Positions 6,284 through 14,081 of a DNA stretch of 15,499 nt are shown in pieces. Positions within the stretch are counted from its first letter, which is position 1; every line of letters begins with the position of its first letter. The DNA comes from Gemmatimonadaceae bacterium (GTDB lineage: Bacteria; Gemmatimonadota; Gemmatimonadetes; Gemmatimonadales; Gemmatimonadaceae). The stretch is from contig JACMLI010000375.1 in assembly GCA_014379705.1 (NCBI GenBank), positions 1 through 15,499 on the forward strand, in the 5' to 3' direction. The position numbers and the translations under genes are program-made. The notes under the pieces are model-generated. The model saw only the letters and a program-made list of their open reading frames with translations. It made no database searches and was not told the DNA's origin.

Positions 6284-7660
6284 TTACGTGCCCGCCATTG
6301 CGCTCCCCACGCCGATGCGCGGAAACACGTCGCGGCCCACGTCCAGGACTTCGCCGAACGCAACGCACAGGCCGTCGACTTCGGCATCGGTCATGGCGGT
6401 GTTGACGGCGAGCAGGTTGCGCGGCGCCACGAGGTAGCCGCGCAGCAGCAGTCCAAGGTGCGTGAGGCGGGACGTTGCTCGCGGTGTACGTAGCGCGTCG
6501 CGATACGTGCGGACTGGCCCGGCGCAGTAGTGCACGTGTGCCAGCGAGCCGACCCCCTGCACGCATCCGAGCACCCCGCGCTCGTCGATCTCGCGCTGCA
6601 AACCCGCGCGCATCCGCGCCCCGAGTGCGTCGAGCATGGCGACGTCATCGACGCCATAGGTTTCCAACGCGGCGAGTCCAGCGACCATCGTCGCGTTGTT
6701 GCCGTTGTAGGTGCCGCTGTGCGAGATGGTGCCACCACGCCGCGGATCGAACACGGCCATCACCTCGGCGCGCCCACCGAAGGCACCGACCGGCAGTCCA
6801 CCCCCGATTACCTTGGCCAGCGTCGTCAGGTCGGGTTCGATGCCGAGCATGCCCTGAACTCCCCCCGTCGACAGGCGGAACGTGACGATCTCGTCGAAGA
6901 TGGTGAGCGAGCCAACGGCACGCGCTGCGGCGAGGACCCCCTGGAGGTAGCCGACGTCCGGCAACAGCATACCCGCCATCGACACCACAGGCTCGATGAG
7001 CACCGCCGCGATATCGCGCCCGTATCGCGTCAGGATCCAGGTGAGCGTCTCGAGGTCGTTGAAGGGCGCCACGAGCACCTCGGAAATCACGCCTGGTGAA
7101 ACGCCGGGGCCTTCGGGAACGCCGGTCGGGTACGGGGGCGTATGTGGCCCCGGATTCACACTGACTTGCGCGGCATCGTACGCGCCATTGTAGCCCCCCT
7201 CGATCTTCACGATCATGCGGCGCCCCGTGAACGCGCGCGCGCAACGGATCGCGTTCATCACGGCCTCGGTCCCGCTGTTGCAGAACCGGAGCTGCTGCAT
7301 CGACGGCATCCGCGCCGAGATCACTTCGGCGAGCGCCACTTGCTGTTCGCTCGGGTAGCCAAGCGCCGTGCCACGGCTCGCCTGTTCGCTGATCGCCGCA
7401 GCGATGCGCGGCTCCGCGTGACCATGAATGAGTGATGTGTAGTTGCCGAGGAAGTCGACGTAGCGGTTCCCGTCCACGTCGACAAGCTCCGATCCTTCGC
7501 CCCGTTCCATGAACGTGGGGTGCGGCGGATAGAACGTCCCGGTGCGCGTGTCGCCCCCGGGCATCACCCGCTGGGCGCGCTCGTGCAGGGCGCGCGACCC
7601 GGGCGTCCGAAGGGCGTACGTCGTGGAGAGCTGCCGTTCGAGGTCTTCGATGATCGACAT
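6284..7660 (-). CDS. Class-III PLP-dependent aminotransferase, GSA aminomutase-like
   Basis: A 458-residue fold-type I PLP enzyme. Recognisable blocks are the N-terminal VMPGGDTRTG, the phosphate-binding SGTEA (129-133), D256 in IFDEIVTFR (which contacts the PLP ring nitrogen) and the Schiff-base lysine K283 in TTLAKVIGGGLPVGAFGG. The family holds glutamate-1-semialdehyde 2,1-aminomutase (HemL) and related amino-acid aminotransferases. Residues 154-162 read EGGYNGAYD, where genuine HemL has a glycine/histidine-rich YHGH segment. Together with the lack of haem genes nearby, this makes a HemL role doubtful; the substrate is unknown. The start at ATG 7660 (MSIIEDLE) gives a normal family length. 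The frame stays open another 245 codons upstream, but that stretch is antisense to the propeller gene. The gene stands alone, divergent from the propeller protein and convergent with the membrane protein. Confidence 0.92.
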   Translation of the reverse strand: MSIIEDLERQLSTTYALRTPGSRALHERAQRVMPGGDTRTGTFYPPHPTFMERGEGSELVDVDGNRYVDFLGNYTSLIHGHAEPRIAAAISEQASRGTALGYPSEQQVALAEVISARMPSMQQLRFCNSGTEAVMNAIRCARAFTGRRMIVKIEGGYNGAYDAAQVSVNPGPHTPPYPTGVPEGPGVSPGVISEVLVAPFNDLETLTWILTRYGRDIAAVLIEPVVSMAGMLLPDVGYLQGVLAAARAVGSLTIFDEIVTFRLSTGGVQGMLGIEPDLTTLAKVIGGGLPVGAFGGRAEVMAVFDPRRGGTISHSGTYNGNNATMVAGLAALETYGVDDVAMLDALGARMRAGLQREIDERGVLGCVQGVGSLAHVHYCAGPVRTYRDALRTPRATSRLTHLGLLLRGYLVAPRNLLAVNTAMTDAEVDGLCVAFGEVLDVGRDVFPRIGVGSAMAGT

Positions 7661-7807
7661 GGACTGCGCGAGAAGCGTGGGGGGTGCGCAAGATGACCGC
7701 GCGGCGCGCTGCGGTCCAGCCGTCTGCCCCCCACCATTCCCGCGAGGCGCGCGGGTTCGTAACGTTGTCGACGGTGCGTCCCGTCCCCCTCTCAACGGCA
7801 TCCTGAC

Positions 7808-10800
7808 ATGTCCGTCCCTCGCCCGCGGAGGAGCGGTGTGCTCCTGTCTCTTGGCCCGGCGCTGCTCATTGGCGGTACCGTGGTCGAGGCACAGGTCACC
7901 CCGCCTCCGCGCCCCGCGACTCCGGCCGCGCAGCAGCAACGCCCGGTCGTTCCGACGCCCCTGCCAGCCACGGCCTTTGCGGCGCTCCAGTATCGCAACA
8001 TCGGGCCGAACCGCGGGGGCCGTTCCCTCGCGGCTGCGGGGAGTCAGCAGCGCCCCCGTGAGTACTACTTCGGCGCGACCGGTGGCGGGCTGTGGAAGAC
8101 GATCGATGGTGGACTGAACTGGCGCCCGGTCACCGACGGCCAGCTCCGAAGCTCGTCGGTGGGCGCGGTCGCGGTGGCTGCGTCGGGTCCCGACACCGTC
8201 TACATCGGGATGGGCGAGACCCAACTGCGCGGCAACATCCAGCAGGGTGACGGGATCTATCGATCGGTCGATGGCGGCAGGACGTGGACGCACCAGGGCC
8301 TCGCCGAGACACAAGCGATCGCGCGCATTCGCACTCATCCGAAGAACGGCGCGGTCGCGTACGCAGCGGCGTTCGGACGCCCATACGAGACGCATCGTGA
8401 CCGCGGCGTCTATCGCACCGTCGACGCGGGGCGCACGTGGGACAAGGTGCTCTATCGCGGCGATTCCGTGGGCGCCGTCGACCTCGCGATCGACCAGAAG
8501 AACCCCCGCGTGCTCTACGCCGCCATGTGGCAGGCGTATCGACGGCCATGGAAGCTCTCGTCAGGCGGCGCGGGATCGGGGCTCTTCAAGTCCATCGACG
8601 GCGGGGACTCGTGGGTGGACATCACGCGCAATCCCGGCATGCCACGCGGCATCATCGGCAAGATCGGCGTCGCCGTGTCGCCGGTGGACGGGAATCGCGT
8701 GTACGCGATCGTGGAGAACGATTCCGGGGGCGTCTTCGTCTCCGATGACGCGGGCGCCACCTGGCGACGCGCCAACGAGGAGCGCAAGCTGCGGCAGCGG
8801 GCGTTTTACTTCTCGCGCATCGTCGCCGATCCGTTGCTCAAGGATCGCGTGTACGTGCTCAATGTGGATTTCTGGCGCTCCGACGACGGGGGGCGGACGT
8901 TCCCCACGGCGATCCAGGGCACGCATGCCGACTTCCACGACCTGTGGATCGCACCGGACAACAGCTCGCGATTCATCAGCGCGAACGATGGTGGCGGCGC
9001 CGTCACGGAGGACGCGGCGCGGACCTTCACGGCGCAGCGCGTCCCCACGGCACAACCCTACCACGTGATCACCACGAAGGACGTGCCGTATCATGTCTGC
9101 GGCGCGCAACAGGACAACTCCACGTTCTGCCTGCCCAGCACGCCACGCGAGACCAACACGTTCAATGGCGGGCAGGGCGCGTTCGGCGACTGGCTCTATG
9201 ACGTGGGCGGCGGCGAGAGCGGGTACATCGCGACGCATCCGACCAACCCCAACATCTTCTTTGCCGGCAGCCAGGAAGGGCTGCTCACGCGTCATGATCG
9301 CAGCACGGGGATCACGCGCGACGTGCAACCCTGGCCACGCTTCTTCTCCGGCGAAGCCGCGGGCACGCTCCCCGAGCGCTGGCAGTGGACCTTCCCCATT
9401 GTCTTTGCGCCGCTCGAGCCCAACACGGTCTACGCCGCGTCCCAGCACCTCTGGCGCTCCACCGACGACGGCCAGAGCTGGTCGAAGATCTCTCCCGACC
9501 TCACGGTCCATGCCGATTCCACGTTAGGCGATTCGGGCGGCCCGATCACCCGCGACCAGAATGGCCCCGAGTTCTACGGCACGATCTTCACGATCGCCCC
9601 CTCGCGCCGAGAGACGAACGTGATCTGGACCGGATCCGACGATGGCCTCGTGCACATCACGCGCGACGGCGGCACGACGTGGACCAACGTCACGCCGAAG
9701 GACCTGCCGAAGCATTCGCGCGTCTCGCTCATCGACGCGTCCGCCCACGAGCCCGGGAAGGCGATTGTCGCCGCCAAGCGTTACCAGCTCGGTGACCGCT
9801 CGGCGCACGTCTGGAAGACGACCGATTACGGCGTGACGTGGACGAACATCTCCGATGGCTTCCGCAGCGACGCCTACGTGCACGCGGTGCGCGAGGACCC
9901 GTGGAAGAAGGGACTGCTCTTTGCCGGCACCGAACATGGCGTGTACGTGTCGTTCGAGGACGGGACGCGCTGGCAACCACTGAGCCTCAACATGCCGGAC
10001 GTGCAGGTCCCCGACCTCCAGGTGGAGGCCCACGATCTCGTCGTCGCGACACACGGGCGTTCGATGTGGATCCTCGACGACATCGATGTCCTCCGGCAGA
10101 TGAGCGCGGACGCGATCAAGCCGAACCTCGCGCTCTTCACGATGCGCAACGCCACGCGCCGCCTCACCGACGCCGTGGTCGACTATCACCTGTCCCGGCT
10201 CGCAGACAGCGTCGTCATCGAGGTCCTCGATGCGTCGGGCGCAATCGTCAGGCGTTTCTCGTCGATCCCCGGCGACACCGTCGTGCCCGGACGTGCCGCG
10301 ACCATGGGCGAGAGCCTCGGTCCGCCATCGGCCGGCGGCAACCCGACGCGTCGCGGCGGACTCAATCGCTTCGTGTGGGACCTGCGGTACCCGGGCGCCT
10401 TCACCTTCCCCGGCATGATCCTGCGCAGCGCGCGCCCCGAGGAGGGTCCGCTCGCTCCCCCGGGAGAGTACCAGGCCCGCGTGACCGCAAACGGCGAGAC
10501 GAAGGCGCAGAAGTTCCGCATCGTGAAGCATCCGCGGCTCACCGAGTTCAGCGACGCAGACCTCAAGGCACAGTTCGACCTCGCGGTGCAGATTCGCGAC
10601 CGGGTGAGCGCGGCCAATCGCGCCGTGGTCCAGGTACGCGCCGTGCGCGCGCAGGTGGAGGCACGCGCCACGCAGGCGGCCGATTCCCGCATCACGACCG
10701 ACGCGCAACGCATCGCGGCGGCGCTCACCGCGGTCGAGGAAGCCCTGTACCAGGTGCGCAACCGCAGCCCCCGCGATGCGTTGAACTATCCCGTGAAGCT

Positions 10801-11020
10801 GAACAACAAGCTGGCCGCGCTGCAGCGATCCCTCGAAACGGGGGACATGCGGCCGACAAGCGGTGCGCAGCAAGTCTTCACGGAACTTGCCGCCGAACTC
10901 GACGTGGAACTCCGCAAGCTCGACGCGTTGCTGCAGGTCGACGTGCCCGCGCTCAACGGCAGGCTCGAGGCGCGCAAGGTTCCCGTCGTCTCGGTCCCGC
11001 CGCGTGCCCCGGTCGCCTGA
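7808..11020 (+). CDS. Large exported Asp-box (BNR/VPS10-like) beta-propeller protein
   Basis: A 1,070-residue protein with a signal peptide (residues 1-28, cleaving near VEA-Q) and a Pro/Ala/Gln linker to ~55. Residues ~60-760 hold two tandem propellers made of sortilin/BNR-type repeats. Asp-box motifs of the S/T-x-D-G-G-x-T-W type are seen near residues 98, 153, 204, 262, 312, 358, 551, 618 and 671. A conserved linker block (YHVCGAQQDNS, 428-438) lies between them. Residues ~780-910 look like beta-sandwich domains (VVIEVLDASG; PPGEYQARV), and ~915-1055 are helical, probably coiled. This architecture is common in Gemmatimonadota and Acidobacteriota, often annotated as glycosyl hydrolase, but I see no sialidase-type catalytic set, and a binding or scaffold role is as likely. 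No clear ribosome binding site precedes the ATG. A small membrane protein follows 2 bp behind the stop. Confidence 0.95.
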   Translation: MSVPRPRRSGVLLSLGPALLIGGTVVEAQVTPPPRPATPAAQQQRPVVPTPLPATAFAALQYRNIGPNRGGRSLAAAGSQQRPREYYFGATGGGLWKTIDGGLNWRPVTDGQLRSSSVGAVAVAASGPDTVYIGMGETQLRGNIQQGDGIYRSVDGGRTWTHQGLAETQAIARIRTHPKNGAVAYAAAFGRPYETHRDRGVYRTVDAGRTWDKVLYRGDSVGAVDLAIDQKNPRVLYAAMWQAYRRPWKLSSGGAGSGLFKSIDGGDSWVDITRNPGMPRGIIGKIGVAVSPVDGNRVYAIVENDSGGVFVSDDAGATWRRANEERKLRQRAFYFSRIVADPLLKDRVYVLNVDFWRSDDGGRTFPTAIQGTHADFHDLWIAPDNSSRFISANDGGGAVTEDAARTFTAQRVPTAQPYHVITTKDVPYHVCGAQQDNSTFCLPSTPRETNTFNGGQGAFGDWLYDVGGGESGYIATHPTNPNIFFAGSQEGLLTRHDRSTGITRDVQPWPRFFSGEAAGTLPERWQWTFPIVFAPLEPNTVYAASQHLWRSTDDGQSWSKISPDLTVHADSTLGDSGGPITRDQNGPEFYGTIFTIAPSRRETNVIWTGSDDGLVHITRDGGTTWTNVTPKDLPKHSRVSLIDASAHEPGKAIVAAKRYQLGDRSAHVWKTTDYGVTWTNISDGFRSDAYVHAVREDPWKKGLLFAGTEHGVYVSFEDGTRWQPLSLNMPDVQVPDLQVEAHDLVVATHGRSMWILDDIDVLRQMSADAIKPNLALFTMRNATRRLTDAVVDYHLSRLADSVVIEVLDASGAIVRRFSSIPGDTVVPGRAATMGESLGPPSAGGNPTRRGGLNRFVWDLRYPGAFTFPGMILRSARPEEGPLAPPGEYQARVTANGETKAQKFRIVKHPRLTEFSDADLKAQFDLAVQIRDRVSAANRAVVQVRAVRAQVEARATQAADSRITTDAQRIAAALTAVEEALYQVRNRSPRDALNYPVKLNNKLAALQRSLETGDMRPTSGAQQVFTELAAELDVELRKLDALLQVDVPALNGRLEARKVPVVSVPPRAPVA

Positions 11021-11022
11021 GG

Positions 11023-11547
11023 ATGGCGACGCGACTGCGCCGCGCCCTCTTCTTCACCGCCCCACTCTGCGTCTTTGCCGGCGTGGTGGCGGTGCGTGGC
11101 GTCCGCGACGTGGAAACGCGGAACCGGGATTCCGTGGTGGCCACGTTCCCGGCCCAACCCACGCAGGTCGTCGACTTCCCTTCGTCAGGGAGCTACTGGG
11201 TGTTCGCCGCCGGCTCGCGCGAGGCCGTCAAGGCGGCCGAATCGTGGGACGTGTCGGTCACGGACTCGACGGGTCGGCTCGCCCTCGTGAGCCGTCCCGA
11301 CGCCCCCCGCGCCAAGGGCCGCGAGAATCGCCCCGCCCTTGACCTGCTCTTCATCATCAGGGTCGCCGATGCGGGCCGGTACGCCGTGCGCCTGACACCG
11401 GACAGCGTGAGTCCGGGCGAGATGCAGCTCCGAATCACCCGGTTCAGCCCCGCCAACGCGGGCGCGGCCATGCGCGCCTTCGGGTTGGCGGTGTTGTTCT
11501 CGCTGCTGCTCGTGGTGAACGCGGTGATCTGGTTTCGATCCGACTGA
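11023..11547 (+). CDS. Small membrane-anchored protein coupled to the propeller gene
   Basis: A 174-residue protein starting at ATG 11023, only 2 bp after the stop of the propeller gene (TGAGGATG), so the two are one transcription unit and probably translationally coupled. It has a hydrophobic segment near each end (~8-25 and ~152-170). The ~120 residues between them are mostly beta-type (YWVFAAGSREAV, WDVSVTDSTGRLALV, GRYAVRLTPD), so the likely topology is a periplasmic beta domain held by two membrane spans. The family is unknown to me. The arrangement suggests it could tether or assist the exported propeller protein, but this rests on position alone. Confidence 0.85.
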   Translation: MATRLRRALFFTAPLCVFAGVVAVRGVRDVETRNRDSVVATFPAQPTQVVDFPSSGSYWVFAAGSREAVKAAESWDVSVTDSTGRLALVSRPDAPRAKGRENRPALDLLFIIRVADAGRYAVRLTPDSVSPGEMQLRITRFSPANAGAAMRAFGLAVLFSLLLVVNAVIWFRSD

Positions 11548-11608
11548 CGCGAGTTCGTCGCACCTGCGAGAGCAGCGTGCCCAGCGTCTCTCGACCTGCC
11601 CGTCCGCC

Positions 11609-12073
11609 CTATTTCACCCGCGTCCCCTTCACCGGCGACGGCGGCGTCGGACCCATCATCGGCAGGTCGCGCTTCAACGTTCCGGTCAGCACGTCGCCCG
11701 AGGCCTTGAAGGTCCAGTTGAGCGTGATCTTCTGGTCCCGCACTTCGCCGTTGACATTGACCTGTGCGACCTGCTCCTGGACGAACTGCGCACCCTCGGC
11801 CGTCATCTTGCCGCCGAACGACGTGGGAGGCGGCGTGGTGCCATCGGGGCGCGGAGCCGCCTGCAGCGTGGCCATCAGGCTGTCGCCGGCCTGCGTGAAA
11901 GTCACCTGACCGGTGCCCATGATCGGCGTCGCCTCACCGTTCTCCATGCGGCGCCCGCGTTCGTATTCGATGCTCCACTTCCCCACGAGGGGGTTGGGCG
12001 CCTGGGCGGGAATGCGGGTGGCACTGCCAACGACGACGGACGCCACGAGGGCGGCCCTGAGAAAGCGAGACAT
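11609..12073 (-). CDS. Small exported beta-rich protein of unknown function
   Basis: A 154-residue protein with a clear signal peptide (residues 1-24, cleaving after PAQA) and a mature part of repeated short beta segments beginning LVGKWSIEYERG. The start 'VGKWxxxxx' and later 'SGDVLTGTLKRD' resemble small lipocalin-like or DUF-type beta proteins that many Gemmatimonadota and Acidobacteriota export, but I cannot name a family. It starts at ATG 12073; GGAG lies about 10 bp upstream in the transcribed direction and can serve as the ribosome binding site. It is convergent with the propeller operon, and a pair of direct repeats precedes it (12140-12157). Confidence 0.82.
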   Translation of the reverse strand: MSRFLRAALVASVVVGSATRIPAQAPNPLVGKWSIEYERGRRMENGEATPIMGTGQVTFTQAGDSLMATLQAAPRPDGTTPPPTSFGGKMTAEGAQFVQEQVAQVNVNGEVRDQKITLNWTFKASGDVLTGTLKRDLPMMGPTPPSPVKGTRVK

Positions 12074-12139
12074 GGAAGGGGCTCCGTGAGGGTGAGGAAC
12101 ACCCGATTCGGCACGTCGCTCAGGGGGCGGGTTGCTTTT

Positions 12140-12157
12140 TTCACACGCCCTTCACAC
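12140..12157 (-). promoter_or_regulatory. Candidate regulator site: direct repeats one helical turn apart
   Basis: On the minus strand the heptamer GTGTGAA occurs twice, separated by GGGC, so the repeat period is 11 bp. Two 7-bp half-sites one helical turn apart is the arrangement of many OmpR/PhoB-type response-regulator boxes. It lies 67 bp upstream of the start of the small exported protein. An A6 tract follows immediately. No clear -35/-10 pair is visible, so the assignment is tentative. Confidence 0.3.
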
Positions 12158-12177
12158 CTGACCGGCGAACCGGGGGT

Positions 12178-12420
12178 TCAGCTCACCGAATGGTGGGGAG
12201 GCTTGGTGTAGCGGAAGGTGATACGACCCCTCGAAAGATCGTACGGGGACACCTCGAGCTTCACGACGTCCCCCGCCAGGATCCTGATGCGGTGCTGCCG
12301 GAGCTTGCCGCCAAGCGTCGCCAGGATGTCATGGCCGCCCTGCACGCCGACGCGGAACGTGGCGTTAGGCAGGACCTCGGTGATCACGCCTTCCAGCTCA
12401 ATGGCATCCTCTTTCGCCAT
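12178..12420 (-). CDS. infA: Translation initiation factor IF-1
   Basis: An 80-residue S1-fold protein that binds the ribosomal A site during initiation. It carries the canonical course of the family: MAKEDAIELEGVITEVLPNATFRV, then LRQHRIRILAGDVVKLEVSPYDLSRGRITFRY (shown here in parts: HRIRILAGD and SPYDLSRGRI are the diagnostic blocks). It is about eight residues longer than the usual 72, owing to the tail TKPPHHSVS. GAGGGGAAG a few bases upstream of ATG 12420 is a strong ribosome binding site. The gene stands alone here rather than in the secY-map-infA-rpmJ ribosomal-protein context, so it may be either the only copy, relocated, or a second copy. Confidence 0.97.
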   Translation of the reverse strand: MAKEDAIELEGVITEVLPNATFRVGVQGGHDILATLGGKLRQHRIRILAGDVVKLEVSPYDLSRGRITFRYTKPPHHSVS

Positions 12421-12524
12421 GCCCTTCCCCTCGATCGGAATCGGAGCGCATCGACGTGGGACGGTCCGCCCAGGGTGGCGGCCTCAGACGAAAAACTTGC
12501 GACCCTTCTGTCCCTCCACAAGGA

Positions 12525-12542
12525 CCCCCGCCCGGGCGGGGG
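12525..12542 (-). terminator. GC-rich hairpin just downstream of the M28 peptidase gene
   Basis: CCCCCGCCC followed directly by GGGCGGGGG is an 18-bp perfect palindrome starting 11 bp after the peptidase stop codon, read on the minus strand. A very stable hairpin here fits transcript termination or 3'-end protection. The bases after it (TCCTTGTGG) are not a T-run, so it is not a classical intrinsic terminator; pausing or RNA stabilisation is as likely. Confidence 0.45.
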
Positions 12543-12553
12543 CGTCACGCACA

Positions 12554-13927
12554 CTACTTCACGGCCGTCGGCAACCGCTCGGGCATGTCGGCCACCACGT
12601 ACGCCATCACCGCCATCGCCGCCGCGCACAGCGCGACCTCGCGCGGATCGAGCTTGTCCACAGTGTCCGCGTCGGTGTGGTGGTACCAGAAATACTTCGT
12701 GTCGTCGACGTTCAGCCCCATGCCGGGAACTCCAAGCGCCATCATCGGTGCGATGTCTGCGCCGCCCCCGCCCTTCTGGATTTCTCCGGCACGGATGTAG
12801 TCGAGCAGCGAGCCCACCTGCTTGATGATCGCCATCGCCGAATCCGGCCCGGTGAACCCGAATCCCAACGGCCGGAACACGCCGCCATCCGACTCGATGG
12901 CGAGCACGTGGTTCTTCGCCTCGTCGCGGTGCGCATCGCGATACGCCTGGCCACCACGCCCGCCGTTCTCCTCGTTTGTCCATCCCACCACGCGGATCGT
13001 CCGGCGCGGGCGCAGTCCCAGCTTCTTGAGGATGCGAATGGCCTCCCACGCTGCGACGACGCCACCGGCATCGTCCATCGCGCCGCGGCCCACGTCCCAC
13101 GAATCGATGTGCCCGCCCATCACGATGACTTCGTCCGGGCGCTCGGTCCCGCGCAACTCGCCCATCACGTTGCGTGATGGCGCGTCGGGCATGGTGCGCG
13201 CCGACATGGTGAGCTTCACCACCACCCGTTCCCCGCGCGCCGAGAAGCGCACGATCATGTCGGCGTCCTCCGGCGTGATGGCCGCATGGGGGATCTTCCT
13301 GACCGTCGAGTCGTAGCGCATCGATCCCGTGTGCGGGGTGCGCTGCGAGTAGGGCGTGACGGACCGAATCAGCGAGGCCACCGCACCGGCGCGTGCCGCC
13401 TCGACCGCGCCTTCCCGCCGGTAGGCGACCGTCTGTCCGTAGTTGGTGAATGGGACGTTGAACAAGACGATCTTCCCCTTCGCCTGCGCTCCCTTCGCCT
13501 TGAGGTCGTCGAATGACGTCACGACCATCACCTCGGCCCTGATGCCTGCAGGGGGCGTGGCGATCGAACCACCAAGGCCGAGCATGGGCAGGCTCTGGCG
13601 GCGCGGCAGCACGAGTTCGGCCGATTCCGCCCCTCGCACCCAGCGGGGTACCATCGCCTTCTCGCCACGCACGCCGTCAAGCCCATCCTTCGTCATCTCG
13701 ACGATGATCCAGTCGATCGCCTGCTCGAGGCTCTGGCTCCCGCTGAATCGGTGACCAAAGCGCTCGGTGAGCTCCGCGATACGGTTCCACGCGAAGCTGT
13801 CGGCCACCGCGGCGTCCATGATGCGATTAGCCGTGGCGCGATAGCGATCGGCGATGGACTGGGCGCCGGCGACCAGGGGGGACGCGATGCAGGCAGCCAG
13901 GACGAACGCTCGACAGGAGAAGGACAT
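12554..13927 (-). CDS. Exported M28-family zinc metallopeptidase with PA-like domain
   Basis: A 457-residue aminopeptidase/carboxypeptidase-like enzyme. The signal peptide is residues 1-22 (cleavage near VAGAQS). Residues ~40-110 are an N-terminal helical part, ~125-245 look like a PA insert, and the rest is the M28 catalytic fold. Zinc ligands can be read as H273 in GGHIDSWD, D285 in MDDAGG (bridging), E320 in TNEENGG with the general base E319 beside it, D347 in IESDGG, and H417 in YHHTDADT. All five ligands and the base are present, so the enzyme should be active. The start was set at ATG 13927 because the signal peptide begins there; the upstream ATG 14041 sits inside an unrelated hairpin. 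It probably digests peptides in the periplasm or outside the cell; specificity is not readable. Confidence 0.94.
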   Translation of the reverse strand: MSFSCRAFVLAACIASPLVAGAQSIADRYRATANRIMDAAVADSFAWNRIAELTERFGHRFSGSQSLEQAIDWIIVEMTKDGLDGVRGEKAMVPRWVRGAESAELVLPRRQSLPMLGLGGSIATPPAGIRAEVMVVTSFDDLKAKGAQAKGKIVLFNVPFTNYGQTVAYRREGAVEAARAGAVASLIRSVTPYSQRTPHTGSMRYDSTVRKIPHAAITPEDADMIVRFSARGERVVVKLTMSARTMPDAPSRNVMGELRGTERPDEVIVMGGHIDSWDVGRGAMDDAGGVVAAWEAIRILKKLGLRPRRTIRVVGWTNEENGGRGGQAYRDAHRDEAKNHVLAIESDGGVFRPLGFGFTGPDSAMAIIKQVGSLLDYIRAGEIQKGGGGADIAPMMALGVPGMGLNVDDTKYFWYHHTDADTVDKLDPREVALCAAAMAVMAYVVADMPERLPTAVK

Positions 13928-14012
13928 GCGATGGGCGAGGAGGGAGAATGACCGCGGGAGCCGCCGAAATTCGCCGATCAGCTGCTGAGCGCAAGGCCGC
14001 GCGCAAACAACA

Positions 14013-14049
14013 ATGAGCGCATGTCCGCTCGAGGCGAACATGCGCTCAT
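14013..14049 (-). terminator. Strong hairpin with T-rich tail downstream of the beta-barrel-like gene
   Basis: ATGAGCGCATGT (14013-14024) and ACATGCGCTCAT (14038-14049) form a perfect 12-bp stem. Its 13-base loop can add a further 3-bp inner stem. Read on the minus strand it starts 33 bp after the stop at 14082 and is followed by a T-rich run (TGTTGTTTG). This fits an intrinsic terminator for that gene, insulating the peptidase gene downstream. The imperfect T-run keeps this short of certain. Confidence 0.7.
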
Positions 14050-14081
14050 CTCATCTCTGCGCCCAGAAGGGGATTCCGGCG

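Noticed and set aside
7739..7755. CCCGCG/CGCGGG hairpin in the divergent aminotransferase/propeller intergenic region
   Set aside because: A 6-bp GC-only stem is expected often by chance in this composition, and it does not sit where a terminator would be needed.
7661..8395. 245-codon N-terminal extension of the aminotransferase frame
   Set aside because: It is antisense to the propeller gene, has no family similarity, and the enzyme is complete from ATG 7660.
9524..10873. 449-codon open frame on the minus strand inside the propeller gene
   Set aside because: It is a GC-driven shadow; the plus frame shows a continuous signal peptide, Asp-boxes and C-terminal domains.
9838..11022. Long plus-strand frame that continues into the small membrane protein
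   Set aside because: The upstream part is an alternate frame of the propeller gene, rich in Arg and Pro; only the segment from ATG 11023 looks like a real protein.
11567..11593. CGAGAG/CTCTCG inverted repeat between convergent genes as a bidirectional terminator
   Set aside because: Only 6 bp of stem, a 15-base loop and no T-run; too weak to call, although it sits in the right place.
12160..12177. CCGG-TTCG-CCGG hairpin downstream of infA as a terminator
   Set aside because: The stem is only 4 bp and no T-run follows on the minus strand.
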